Part shown: positions 13,001 through 28,000 of the stretch, piece after piece
How the letters are laid out: each line of letters opens with the position of its first letter
Numbering within the stretch: the first letter of the stretch is position 1
Assembly (NCBI GenBank): GCA_030710605.1
Contig: CP092879.1
Span: forward strand, 19,130,702 to 19,194,701
Source: Cordylochernes scorpioides
Lineage: Eukaryota > Arthropoda > Arachnida > Pseudoscorpiones > Chernetidae
DNA: 64,000 nucleotides
Direction of reading: 5' to 3'
Notes under the pieces: generated by a model
What the model saw: only the letters and a program-made list of their open reading frames with translations
Databases searched by the model: none
Told to the model about the DNA's origin: nothing
Position numbers and translations under genes: made by a program

Positions 13001-16000
13001 AATTATTTCAGAATATTTCCCGAATATCATCTACTTATATAATTGCCTTATTCTGTCTGTGTGAAGTTCACTGTGTGAAGTTCACGGATAGATTTTGGTC
13101 AGAATGGATAAAATAAAAAAGTGTCAAGGGATGGGAATCGAACCCACGACCTTCCGCTTACCGGGCAGATGCCATGACCACTAGGCCACATGACCACAAT
13201 TTATAATTGTAACAAATAGTATTTGAATCAAAACCTTCAATCGGGTAAAACACGGGCGTTGCCCGGGTTATTCGGCTAGTTTATTAATAAATCAAGAAAA
13301 TACAACTACGTAGGCGTTTCAGATTGTTGACCCTCGTCAGCGTGATACAGGCTGTACCTAAACAATTAAAAAATCAGGTTCTAGAGACTTCTTGGAAAAT
13401 CAGTGAATTGTCACTTAAGATTATAAATGAGTGAGAACATAAAACTATCCGTATGGGATTAACTCATCTTGATATTTCAAGAAAGGACATTTAGATAATA
13501 TTATAGAATGATTAAAAATTAACTATTACTTGACATTTATTCTACCAGATTGAAAAGTATGGTAAGATTGTGGAGAAGTAGAAAACTAAGTAGCTAAATA
13601 AAGTGTCATTATTTATACATTAAATATATTTTGAGAACCTCCGTTGTAAATATGATAGTAATTTGTAGACCTTGCAAGGGTATTCTCACGAAAATATACA
13701 TTTATTGAAATTTTTGATTTGTCATACACAACCCCTCTAAGATTGTTTTCAATAACATGGGGATTTCATTTGTCGAAATCCTTTAAGTGACCTTTCGGAT
13801 TATGATCCTGGCTTAATATATATATATCTCTCTCTGGTTGTCAAAAATCTACAATCAATTTCACCTCCATATATTTCTATCTGTTGTACCTCTATATCAT
13901 CTTTACACTACTTGATTAAAAATTTGGATTTGTCATACTACCTCTTAGATTGTTTGCAATACATGGGGATTTCATTTGTCGAAATCCTTTAAGTGACCTT
14001 TCGGATTATGATCCTGGCTTAATCTCTGGTTGTCAAAATTCTACAATATATTTCACCTCCATATATTCCTATCTGTTGTATCTCTACATCATCTTTATAC
14101 TACTTGATTAACACAGACTTCTCTATTTAAAATTCTCCTTAGCTATATAACGAAAAGAGCATAATAACAAAGGAGAAACATTATTTGTATTTCGATAATA
14201 CTTAAAACACAGGCTTTCAAACCTACCGGTCTTCTATGAGTGGAGCTCTTCAACTTTCCACTTTTCTATTATTTAAACAATTAAAAAGGTTTCCGGAGAT
14301 GAGTTCTTTTTATTTTTAAACCGTCTCAAGCTTTCGGGCATCTCTGCCCTTCTACAGGAGAACTTCTACATTGAATAAAACGCCGCCTGATGCCTAACTT
14401 TGACGGCGTTTTATCCATTGTATAAGTTCTCCTATAGAAAGTCTGAGATGCCCGAAAGCTTGAGATGGTTTTAAAATAAAAAGAAATTCATCTCCGGAAA
14501 CATTTTTAATTATTTAATTAATATCCAGGAGATTCAAATCAATTGACTTTGCTATTAGACTTTCCGTTACAAGTTTCTCTGTTTTGTCCATTCCACATAG
14601 CAGTTAGAAAACGACTGTTTGTCGACTTACTCTTGGGCAACTTGAGGTATTCTTCTATCTCCTGGGCGGGGGAGTTGACCATGATCTGGAAGGCCGCAGC
14701 GAAGTGGATGATGATGAGAACCTGGGCAGCAGTCCGCAATGGACTTGCACTGAGGGACTCCAGGACATTGCCGGACACGCGGTCGCCATACACGTACTTG
14801 CCGGCCAGGCCCATGCTGACGTACATGAGGATCAGACCTGTGGACAACAGCAAGCCAGATTATCATCAGGAAGGAATCCTATAAGTGTTTCATATAAACA
14901 TGTCATAATATTGAGAAATATTTAAATTAAGATAGCTTGTTTGTTGGACATGTGGTGCGTGGATCAGCAGGAGAGACATTGCTGACAGTGTTGGAGGGAA
15001 AGCTCCAGGGGAGGAGACGACGGGGATACACAGACGATCTAAAACAATGAACTGGACGACACGAGGAGATGAAGAGGATGGCGGAGGACCAAGAAGTATG
15101 GTGAGACCATGTGACCCACCTTCAGTAGAGGAAGGCATTGAAGGAAGAAGTATGGAGAGACCATGTGGTCCACCCTCAGTAGAGGAAGGCATTGAAGGAA
15201 GGAAGTATGGAGGGACCATGTGGCCCACCCTCAGTAGAGGAAGACATTGAAGGAAGGAAGTATGGAGGGACCATGTGGCCCACCCTCAGTCGAGGAAGAC
15301 ATTGAAGGAAGGAAGTATGGTGAGACCATGTGACCCACCTTCAGTAGAGGAAGGCATTGAAGGAAGGAAGTATGGAGGGACCATGTGGCCCACCCTCAGT
15401 AGAGGAAGGCATTGAAGGAAGGAAGAAAAACTGTGTGAAAGTATGAGGAAAGGAAAGAGAAAATTCCCTGGTCAGAGCAACCCCTGGGTGACCATATGCC
15501 CAGCCTTCTAAAAACAAACATTCCCGAGATCTCCCGTCTCACCCCTTCCCCTTGGGGATAATTTATCCTACTCAAAAGTTTAAAAGCCTCTATATTTGAT
15601 GATCAAGAGACAGTTAGCACCGAGGTGATCTCGACATCAGTTGTTCCCAGGGTGGTCCTCAGGCCTTCTCTTTCCTCTCCGATCTGCATCTCACGGGGTT
15701 TTACTTCTGGATCCTGACTCCTGTGTACGTCCTTACCACACAACTACCACGACTGCTTCGCATATCACCACATATATTTAATGTATAGAGCGAGATCAAA
15801 TTAAAGATTCCGCCATTATATGTAACACGCTGAACGAGAAGACTGAGTAGAAGCGCTTTTTTGTATTCAGTGAACCTTTATTACAAGTTTTCAAACTTTA
15901 TGTCCTCCAAAAGGCACAAGGAAAGCTTTCCTTTAGCTCTTATCTTGCCATTCCATGTACTCGTTGAAGGACATAATGATTACTGAATGAAATAAATGCT

Positions 16001-19000
16001 TCCCTTTAGTCTTCTCGTTTCTATAAAGTAAGATATTGCATAGAACTGACTTACCAATATAAGCAATGATGACAGCCAGACTGAACTTATTCCTGTTCTT
16101 CATGTCATTCTGGAAGGATGGGAAGGCGGGCGTGCCAGCGTAGGCGAAGGAGAAGGTGCTCAGAGCGAGGAAGAAGTGGTCCGTGGTCATGACGGCCGCC
16201 GGGGCGGGGACGTGGGTGACGGCCGTGAACTCGTAGTACATCTGGAGCAGGGCGAGCACGCAGCACACCGCCGTCGTGGAGATGGCCAGCACGGCGATGA
16301 ACCTTCGCCAACACTTCATGTTCAAAACCTGACTATCGATGAGCATAATTGACATCACAGTCAGTAAACATGTTCCATACTCATCAAAGTCAGTAAGCAT
16401 GCTTTATAACCAGAACTTCACTATCAATGAGCATTTTTGATGTCCAACACATCACTGCCAGGAAGCATGTTTAATATTCAACACGTACTGTCAATGTTTT
16501 ATCTCCAACACAAGTTAATGTCAGTTTGAATGTTTGTCGTCCCTACACAGCAAGCATGTTTATGTTCAACATGTAAGCGTTAAAGAGCATATTTCATATT
16601 CAAAATATGTCTAATGTCCAGTACATCATTCTTAGTGAACATGCTTATTGGTCAACATACCATTATCAGTGATCCTGCTCTGACACTCAAAGAACCACAC
16701 AAATAGAGGGACCATGAAGTCAGGGAGAATGCCTCCTGTCCAACTTGCGCACTGTTCTTGCTTAATGTCCAAAGCACAATTACATTTCCAATAAACGTGT
16801 GCGTGGGATGTACAAAGACTTGAAGCCTGGCACTTACATCTTTCTGCTAACCTCTCTAACGTTCATAAATTACTTAAATCAATATAAAACCTAAACTTAC
16901 AAAACTTCTATAAATTCCAGAGGTGGCTTATTTAGAGGAAATTTTAAAACTGTCTAGACGCAGAGATATAATAATTTTCTCCCAAAATATTTTTCCAAGT
17001 TTGAATTTCCAATGGTTCATCAATATTAACTAGAATAATTTTTAACGCCTTGCCAAATGTTTTAATTTTTATTTGCTCCCGACGAGAAAAAAATATTTCT
17101 GTCGAAACGTCGAGATAATAAAAGATTTACTGGCCGAAGTATCTTTAATAAAAAAAAACTATGAATGTCGGCCAGGCAGCCTCTTTCTTTAAGATAATAT
17201 TAACTCTGTACTACCGTGTCGCTGTGTAACAAACATTTAGAAATACTACGAGACGTTAGGCTAAAAGTTGAATGTTAAGCTTTCTATATCTTTTACAGTT
17301 TTATTATAAAATAATATCTGCTAACAATATATGTCTTAATGTCACATATATAATAACTAGCCGAATGACCCGGGCAACGCCCGGGGTTTACCCGATTAAA
17401 TGCTTTTATTCAAATACTATTCGTTACAATTATAAATTGGCGCCGTGGATGTCATTCTTGTATAATATATAAATGAGTTTTAAAAATTGTAAAAAAAAAA
17501 ATGCATCGGCCGGAAATCGAACCCGGGGCGCCCGCGTGGCAGGCGAGCATTCTACCACTGAACCAAAAGCAAACGGTGACAGAATTAAGAACGGATGACG
17601 CTGATAACTGTATATAGAATATTAATTTTACACATAACTGTACAGATACTACTTTAAAAAATGTGAAGGATACTAAAAGAGCAATTGACAAAGAGGTATA
17701 TCTACCTAGCGAATTCCCACCACAGTATTGACAGTCCATCCTCAGGTCTCCCAGTTCACAGAAAGAATTGTACAAGCAGCCATCATATGTGAGGTTTATA
17801 ATCTTGTAGCGTCCTCTTATTGACTACCCTAGCCACGAGAAAGGTGTGTTTGCTATATTCAATTGGTAATTCTGTTCTCTGTTATTTGTATATTGACTTT
17901 CTAAAGTTGATCGTTTTGTTATAAGGCCATATTAGTCGAAGACAGATTGAGATATTATATCCTATATGGAGATAGAAGAAATCTCTGATCCGACCACAAA
18001 TCGGTCGATTTCCTTATTACAACCAGTATTATTTAAATAAAAAGCCATATATTGGATCAAAATATCATTTATTTTACCAATATTTCAGTTGGCTGAATGC
18101 CAACCTTTATCAAGGTATTATAACATTTTAAAGTGTGTCAACAACAAACTCAGCGCCACATAACGTCGATGAAATTAAGTTTAAAAAATAGTTTTGCTTA
18201 TATTCAATGGGGAGAAAAAAATTGATATATCAAGTTTTTTGACACACTTTAAAATGTTATAATACTTTGATAAAGGTTGGCGTTCAGCCAACTGAAATAT
18301 TGGTAAAATAAAGGATATTTTGATCCAATATATGCCTTTTTATTTAAAGATTTATTTATGGATTGCTCTATTTTCAAAGCCAGTATTATATTTAAATATA
18401 TAAGAACAGAAACTAAAAGAAGACCATCAAAGATATTTCAATCTTAATTTATAAACCTATTTTATGAGTTATTTTTATTAAATCAATTATCATATTTGAA
18501 TACATAATTATTTTAATTTGATGGCTTCAGCTTATTAAAGTGAATTCGTTTAGAAATGTTTAACCGCGACTATTGTATATTGATTTATATGTAAGGATGT
18601 AAGGCAGGCTTGGAAGTCTTGCAAATAAAAAAAAGATAAAACCATACATAAAAATGCTAGATTTTCGAATTTCGTAAGTATAAAAAGAACACGGTTGCGT
18701 TAGTTTGAGCTATTCCGGGTCAATATGGTGAGATTGTTTGGCAGAAGGCTGGCCATAAAGGCATAAAGCTGTCATCTGGAGCAAATATGGATAAGATAAG
18801 AACACATAGGGTAGGGTCCGTTGGATTTTTATGATGTTTATGCATTCCTCTACCTCTCTATACCGTTTGAATTTTGTTTTATTATAATCTCTATCGAGAG
18901 CTTCTTTCATCTAGTAGTAGACTCACATTTGCTGAAGTACACCTCTAATAGCGTTTAGTAATATGGACTTAAATAGGTTGAAAATCCCCTCAGGAGACCT

Positions 19001-22000
19001 TCGTTCAGAAGTGGGCTCACATAGGCTGAAATATTCCTCTAGGAGAGGCCTTCGTTTAGTAATATGGAGTTATATAGGTTAAAAAATCCCCTCGTTCAGT
19101 AGTGGACTCAAGAGGGCTGAAACATCTCTCAAGAAACTTTCGTTTAGTAATTGAATCACGAGAGCTGAAGCATTCCTTTAGGAGATATCTTTGCCCATCA
19201 GTCGACTCGCATGAGCATCAGAATCGATTGACCTTCTGGCTCATCCTTAGACTCACATGGGCTAAAATATAATTCCTTTCAATAGTTCATTCTACTCAAG
19301 CGCATTGGTTAATAAGACAGATTGATAGGAATTCTGGCTTTAAGGGCATTAATTTTTCTTACGGTCAACAGTATAGTTGCAGAGAACGTCCCTTGAGATA
19401 AGGATAATCCTGGCCTTCCTGGAGATTATCTCTCAATAGAGACTTATTATATATATCAGATCATTTTTTATTCAGAGAATTATTTTACTGTTGAATCTTT
19501 TTAAATTATCCTTGGTGAATATTAGCTAGTCTTCCATAAAATATAGGAATTTGTGTTTATTCAAACTAAAATTAGGATAGAACTTTTGAGAGCGTGGTTA
19601 TACATCGTTTCAAGATAATAGATTGGATCATTGAAAGGCTACTTACCAGAAATCGTGAGGAGATCCGAGGAAGGTAAAAGGCAGTAAGATCAAACTCAGT
19701 AGGACGATCCACACACAAAACGACATGCCAAGTTGTGGAAACATCTGCTGAAGAAACTTGCTGATAACCAGGATGTAGACGACGTCTCCACCAAGCAGAC
19801 TGAAGTAGCTGCAGATAGATACTGGAATCCTACAGCAGAACACGTGGTATTCTCACATGAATGCCAATGGGAGATATAGTTGTACCTCATCCACGGAGCC
19901 ACGGCCTTCTCCCCCATAGTTGGATAGGGATTTCCGCATTTCTGCGACTTGTATTGGGGCCAACGTTCCTCCACAATCATCCAGCTCTTCCCCAGCAAGA
20001 TTCCCATCAGTCCGGCCACTACGCTGTAGTACAGGAGGATGGCCACGCCGTACCATTCTGTCACACGCAGTCGTTTGGTCCTGTGCAACAGACCTTTATC
20101 TCCACTCACCTGTGTCGACGAATGCTCTACTGATGGCCATCATCCCTGCTCCGGCCTGCTCGCCCATGATAAACATGATGACCATGAACACGGATAGTCC
20201 TTTGTGTTTCTTTGGTACTTCATTTTCCTGCATCACATATTTGGACGTTATAAGATGAACATCATTTTAATATTTGCCTTAATCCCTAATATGGTAGAGT
20301 AGAACTTTCCGTAAGAAACCGTCCATAAATATAGATAACCCCGGACTTAATGGATGTTAGATTAGGTCGAGTCATTTTTGATTTTCAAAGTAGCCGCAGA
20401 TAACTACCATGTTTAAACCAAGGGTAGCAATCGTCGAGATATACAATAAGACATTTAAAAGAACAAATTTACTTCAGAGCCTAAAGTACCTAGTTATGCC
20501 CTATCTCTCAGAGGAGCAAGATTATTTCAAATCCATTGAAACGGGGGGAAATTTGCCAAACATAGCCAAAATACAATAAGACATTTAAAAGAACAAATTT
20601 ACTTCAGAGCCTAAAGTACCTAGTTATGCTCTATCTCTCAGAGGAGCAAGATAATTTCAAATCCATTGAAACGGGGGAAAATTTGCCAAACATAGCCAAA
20701 ATACAATTTTTCAAAATATTTGAAGGAATAAAACACTAATAGAGACAAAAGACTATTATTTATTTTAAAAACATTTAAAGACATATGAATGCCGGTCAGA
20801 AATCCTCTATCATAACGAAAAAAAAAACTATCAGATTCCTTTTCTTAAATTTTTGGGGGCCAGATAAATAATTCCTTAGGATGCCCAACGGTGGAAAACC
20901 AAGACAAAAGATACAATGAGAAGCTTAAATGTAAAAACTGCGTCGAAGAGCATTTAACAACGTAATGCCTTAATCATAACAAAAACATATCGTCACAGAT
21001 GGACATTTAAATTACAAAACTTCAGATAATTTTTGGACAGAATTTATAAAAAGAACAGGATCCTTTTCGTCGAAGATTGACCTTATAAATAAGTTAAAGA
21101 TGCACACAATTGAACTTAAAACGTCCCTAGACAATTTTAATTTAATCATAGAATGAGGCAGTAAAAAATTGACCTTTTTTGGTTCTACAAGAACTGCCAG
21201 TCATGAGTTTCACCCCATAGAACATGAACAAGCAGTTCAAGACGCAGTAGAAGGTTAGGTTGAGTACGACTGCCTAAACTTATACACAATGTCCTGCAAT
21301 CTTGTTTGCAACCTATTGATTGAATGGAAGGGCTTTTATCTTTGTTTACTTTTCTCAATCTCACGACGTCACTAGCTTACTAGGGAAATTGGTGATGACA
21401 TATTCTTCTTAAAACATTTCACGCTACATTGTAGTTCGCAGAGATGATTCTTATTTTGTTACTAGCCGAATGACCCGGGCAACGCCCGTGTTTTACCCGA
21501 TTGAATGTTTTGATTCAAATACTATTTGTTACAATTATAAATTGGCGCCTTAAATAAATGCATATATTAGTTAATAACTATAGCCTATGTGCTTTATCTG
21601 TCTATGTACTGTTGGCTTCCGTAGGCGTCTCTTACTGGGAAAAAGAGAGGATTCCATTTGGTTATTAACTAATATATGCATTTATTTAAGGAGCGACCCG
21701 CTCCAACACAATGGTTACAAAAACGAAAAAGCGAGTGGGGGGGGGGCATGATGGGGGGGGGGGGGGCAAAGGTGGCGTGATTGTAGCCGACCAATAGGAG
21801 GGCGCCATTCCAAAAAAAAAAAGCAAACGGTGACAGAGATGACTGATGAAGAATGACGCTCGTAACTGTATATAGAATTCCTATAAGGCGCTGATACGGC
21901 AATTTCTTGACGTTCACAAATCTGAAATCTTCTCTTGAAATGTTTCGAGAAACATTTTACTTAATTATATATAGCTAATGCCTTTATATAAAAATCCCAT

Positions 22001-25000
22001 TCTTTTTTCTACATAAGTTCATAGGTGTCATACGTTATTATTATTATTATTATGACAACGATAATCTACCTATTTGCTATAGAAGAATAAATTCAAGTCA
22101 CTTATATAAAGAAGCTCTTCTACCACTCTTGTGTTTCTTCTCTTTTATTATTATTGTATTCCAATTGATTACACACAGCGCTCAACGTTAATTATTATTT
22201 AATTAACTACAAGGTAAAGGGAATATATATAGATTAAATAGTAAACATGGAGAAAGAGAATAAGTCAGTATGGCGACGCCGCCTGCAGGGTTACATCAAC
22301 AGGAAGTGACGTCAGCTCCAGTGTTATCGAAGCCAACGGTCCAGCAATTATTATTAATAATAATATATAAGGAATTTTTATACATTTATGCGAGAGCGTT
22401 TTGAAATTAAAATCTCATTTCATTAAATAATTAATATAATATCTTACATAATTAATATATAAGTTACTTTTTTGGGGGTATATATATAAAAAAAACTTTT
22501 GTTATATCTCTCAATTAGATTCTTAAAACCTGATTTTTGATTTTTTGTAAAATAATTTTTGCGCCAAAAATTGTTAAAATGATAAAGCTAATTAAAATGT
22601 CAAATCTCGATATAAATATCTATGCATCAAAACCAGTTCACATGTATGTATATTATTTTTTTCCTTTTATACACTCATTGACAAAACTTATAAGGAAGTA
22701 TAATATTTTGATTTCGCCTGTGGGCTGTTTTATTTAAGGAGACAGAAGTAATTTTGTTCACACTTGGTTACCTCGTATGTATTCAACAAAGTTCACTGTG
22801 TATTAAATATCTTTTAGATTTATTGTCTGAATCCCGATATATATGCTAAACAGTACAACTCCCTTAAGTTTTGTCTACGAATGTATAAAAGCCCACAATA
22901 TTTGATCTAGACTGGATGAAATTTTGATAGGATATAAAGTTATAGGTCAGAAAGGAGGCAAATATGTTGGTATTAGTGAATTTCTATAATCATTAATATT
23001 AATATTAATAAAAAATATAATTTTGTTGGACAATTATTCACTAATTCACGTGGTAGACGTGCAATCGTCTAGCATTTTATATCTAATCTCATCTACAATA
23101 AGCTATGTTCCCACGTTAGGATACATTCTGAGGCCCAGTTGTACTTAGGTTATACCTATAGTTAGAGAGGCTCTCTGTGTGTTGACTAGGATGCTAAAGA
23201 ATAAATCCAATGCATTAGGTGTAGGTGTGAGTATTAGAGCTGTAGGTAAGCGGATATGTAAATGAACGATCATTTGTAAATAATTAACTCTTTTCTAAGC
23301 AATTATATGCACCAATCCTGTGTAGGGTCCCCAATAAAAGGCTTGTTGTTGATGATATCTACAGTTTTATACCTACAGCCATAGCTTGCAAGTTAGTTTC
23401 ATTTTGATGGGAAATAGAACAGAGAGACATATCATATCCCTTGACACGAGAGTCAGACCTAACCAACATATTTATTATAAAATTAACACAAATCACTGAT
23501 GGTATTTAAAACACGAGAACACCAAATCTATATAACGATATATTAATTTTGATTTAAATATCCTGGATATTAATTAAACAAATGCTACAACTTTCTGGAG
23601 ATAAGTTTCTTCATCTTTATTAACACTTTCGACCCGAGGGATGCGAATTCGTGTCCTTTCCGAATTTGAATCAAGCCCGAAGGACGCGAATTCGCGTCCT
23701 AGATTTTCAAAATTAAATATAATATTAATACTGATTTCACATCATCTTGTTCCATACTTCTTGTCTATCTATCAATGGGTTGGGGGATGTCAGATAACCT
23801 AATGTACATGTAAAACGTCGGCAAGGACGCGAATTCGCGTCCCTCGGGTCGAAAGTGTTAAACGTGATCTCAAGCTTTCAGGAATCTCTACCCTTCTACA
23901 GGAGTACATAGAAACATATAAATGTCTATATGTACTCCTGTAGTAGTACAGAGATTCTCTAAAGCTCGAGATTACGTTTAATAAAGATGAAGAAACTCAT
24001 CTCTAGAAACCTCTAGCATTTGTTTGATATATTACTTCTTTTCGATAGAACTGGGCTACGAGGCTTTTCTTCTCCGACCTCTATATAATACAGTTCTTAA
24101 AGAAATCCGCGTCTCTTATTTACATCTACTTAATATCTACATATCTAAAATATTATTTTAAAAGTTATTATGAAAACTATTTTAAAATTTTCAGTTTTAA
24201 TAAAAATTTTAATAATATTTTTGACACATGCGTAAATATTAAATAGATTTAATATAAGAGATGAATTTCCTTTAAAGCGCGATTTGAAAAAATCATATTA
24301 GGGTCGTGAACCTTCTAGTTTGAAATCTCGTGGTCCAGTTTTATCCAAATAAAGATATGAATAATTACAAGTTGTCGTGTTCGAACTAACCAACATACGA
24401 GGGTAAGATGAAAAGTTCTCAGTCTGACAATGAAAGATTGACTTTCAGATTTAAAAAAAAGGAATCAATAGATCCATGGATTTGCCCGACGTATATCATA
24501 GTGTAATTCCGGAACCTCCATCCTAATCAATAATCTCCGGTTTCTTAAATTTGTAATTTACTGTAATCGCATAACTTTAATAGAGAATTAGCATTAACCA
24601 ATAATTTATTTTTTATTTTTGTAATATGTAAATCAGTTTTTTAGCATATCTGTCTTATATTTCCTGCTTCTTTGTATGTATATATATATATGGATTAGAT
24701 TCGATAAACCTCAGTAACGTAGTTATACCTGTCGAAGGGCTGTTGAGCCCGAAAGCTTGTATTACCGATATACATAAAAGAAACTTTTCCCTCAGCGAGA
24801 ATTTTCTTTTATTAATAATTATACCGAAGGGATTATATTAGCAACAAAAAAAAACATTTTATTTTTCTATATAATCTCCCTTCAACATACTTGGTCCATA
24901 ATTTCTCCAATATCAGTATTCCTTCCCAGAAATGAGTCTGGAAGGTTGTTAAAATACAAGGCTGTCCCAAAAGTTGGTAAACAATTGCCATAAATTAAAA

Positions 25001-28000
25001 TACCAATATTATTCTTATTATAAGATATCAAAAACCTTTCGCAACAAGTTTCTTTATTAAAAATATTATTCGCCGTTATGTATAATGTCTTTGTAATATG
25101 TATAAAATAATTGTATTATGTACGTATTTTTGTATATTCGCCATAATAATATTATTCGCCATGCAATAAGAAAAACAACTTTTTAAGAAAAACACGAATT
25201 TTTGGGATAACCTTATAGTTATCTACAGCCTCTCAACTTCTTCAATGGACGCTCATTTTAGAGAAAAATTTCTTCAAGTGTGGGAAGAGATGGAAGTCTG
25301 AAAGTGCCAAATCAGGAGAATTGGGGAATTTAAAGAGAAACTTTTTTTTTATAAACTAAAAATGTACTTGGAATTTAAGGAAATTTAGGCAGGTGATTAT
25401 TATTTTAATTCGCTCCGCGTTGAATTTGCACACATAGACAATAATTTAAAATAACATAAAAATTAATAACTATAAGATAATTTGGGAAATAAAGATATAT
25501 TCAAAATTGTGTTAATTATAATTTTTTATAGAAATAAAAATTTCATGTATGTGAAAATAAAGACTAAGAACAAAAGGAAAGTTGAAATTACTTACAGAGG
25601 GTGTAACTCAGCATTTACAAAAATTAATTTTCAGACATAATAACTGCGGAGAATAAGGGAAAAATTGTGCACTTCTTGAATTCGATAGCATTATCTAACA
25701 TCGGTGTTAGATTGTATGAAGGAAATCAATAAAAACAAATATTTTTATAGAAGAGTATTTATTACTCTTTAGAGTATGCATAAAGTTGTCCCAAAAATTC
25801 GTGTTTTTCTTTTAACGTTGTTTTTCGCATTACTTGGCTCCAAGATTACTCCACCAGAAATCTACGAAGATTTGCTGCTACCCCGAAACTACTCCTCCAA
25901 ATGCTTCGAAACATCAAGCATGGATCTACCTCCACAACAATCCAGACCGGCCATGGTTACATTCAGGCAGACCTTGCAACGGTATCGAAAGAAGACCCAA
26001 TTTGCCCCCACAGCCAAGATAAAGACCAAACCGTAGACCACCTCCTCTTCACTTGCCCAACCTTCCAATACCAAAGATTCCAGACAGCCACTCTCCTAGG
26101 TATCACCAACATATGTCCAGCATCCCTAGAAAATCTCCCAAGAAAGAAATCTGCCTGGCGACACCTCATTAATTGGACTTCCACTGGCATTGTATATAAA
26201 TCCAAGAAGACTTAGTTCAGAAGGACATCCCGGGTAGTTGGCGACTTCTGTACGCTCCAGGAACCTGGGTTACTTAAATAAATAATAATTGGCGAATTAA
26301 ATTATTACGGCGAAGAACATAATAATACATAATACAATTACTTTATACATAATACAAAGACATTATACATAACGGCGAATAATATTGGTATTTCAAATTT
26401 TTGCAAGTGTTTACGAACTTTTGGGACATTTGTAGTAAGCATTGATTGTTAATTCCCCCAACGTTTCTAGTTGATCACTTCCTGATTAATAGCGTGAGTA
26501 TTATATTATTTTAGAACAGAACTTAATTTTTTTATTATCGCCACAAACTCTCACGTTTACCATTATTACAATGATAGACAGCTACAATATATTGAAATCA
26601 TTTCATAAACGCGACCTAATCTGTCAAAAAAGAAGATATATCTAGCTGTTGAACGCTAGTGCCTACTTTAGATGACAAAATTAATTATTATGTATCCAAT
26701 TTCAAATAAATATGTATATGAACTAAGAAAATTAAGGAATAACCATTGTGCCTTTTGTAAGCAAGGATTTAAATCTTTCCAAACATATACAAGCTACAAA
26801 TGTATAAATGAAAATATTAAGATGCGAATGTTTCTTTTCACAAATAAATCACACTTCTACTGTCCTTACTGCGATTAAAAAAATATTGGGAGGGCTAGGC
26901 TCATCAGTGAAGAGCCCTTACAGCAGTTTCGTCAATTTAATCTACCAGACCTCTTCTTTAGAGCTCTAATACCGTATTGGTCATTCAGCTTTCATCGCAG
27001 TAAGGACAGTAGAATTTTGATTTATTTGTGAAAAGAAACATTCGCGTCTTAATGTTTTCATTTGTTATATATAGATGGCGCGATATTACCTTGTACTAAC
27101 AAATGTATAAGTTACCTACGTTTTTCAGGTTGAAGATGTCGGAGAGGCGTAGGGATCGTATGTCGACGACGACCATCATGACGTGAAGGTTATATAATTC
27201 TATGTATAGAAGATGGTATCATTAAGTTAGATATTAGATCTTAGTTAAGAGAGCTTATACATAGATTAGAGGACAATTGCTACTTCCACGCTGTTGGCAT
27301 CTCAGCTCTCAGAAGAATCAGAAAGTTCTGCCCAGATTCTTATCATGTTTGCAGCCTCGTAAATGGGGGACCATATAGTTTATCTGTGTCGTATCTTTGC
27401 TTCTGTACCTAGCGACATGGGTGGTATATAGGAGGTGATCCTACACGGACCTTATACTGTAGGTGATCTCGTGTAGCTACTTTAGGATATTTCTTCAGTG
27501 ATCACTGACATAGGCGGTATATGGTAGGTGCTCCTACAAGGGCCTTATACTGTAGGTGATCCCGTGTAGATACATTAGAATATATCCCCTGTGATCCCTG
27601 ACATTATCGGTATATGGTAGGTGCTCCCGTGTAGGTACGTCAGAATATTTCTCTGTGATTCTTGACACGGACCTTATACTTTAGGTGATCCCGTGTAGAT
27701 ACATCAGGATATTTCTTCAGTGTTCACTGACATGTGCAGTGTATGGTAGGTGCTCCCGTGTAGGTACGTTAGAATATTTCTCTGTGATTCTTGACACGGA
27801 CCTTATACTTTAGGTGATCCCGTGTAGATACATCAGGATATTTCTTCAGTGTTCACTGACATGTGCTGTGTATGGTAGGTGCTCCCGTGTAGGTACGTTA
27901 GAATATTTCTCTGTGATTCTTGACACGGACCTTATACTTTAGGTGATCCCGTGTAGATACATCAGGATATTTCTTCAGTGTTCACTGACATGTGCTGTGT

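Noticed and set aside
14627-14866. 79-codon minus frame and plus-strand frames over exon 6
   Set aside because: Shadow frames of the transporter exon, which has clear family motifs in another frame.
17030-17175. Active hammerhead in foldback family K
   Set aside because: The CUGACGA and GAAAC boxes are present, but an extra base before stem II and only a 3-bp outer stem make autonomous cleavage unlikely; reported only as hammerhead-like.
17503-17566. Functional tRNA-Gly gene
   Set aside because: The 5' acceptor strand does not pair and it lies inside a Helitron.
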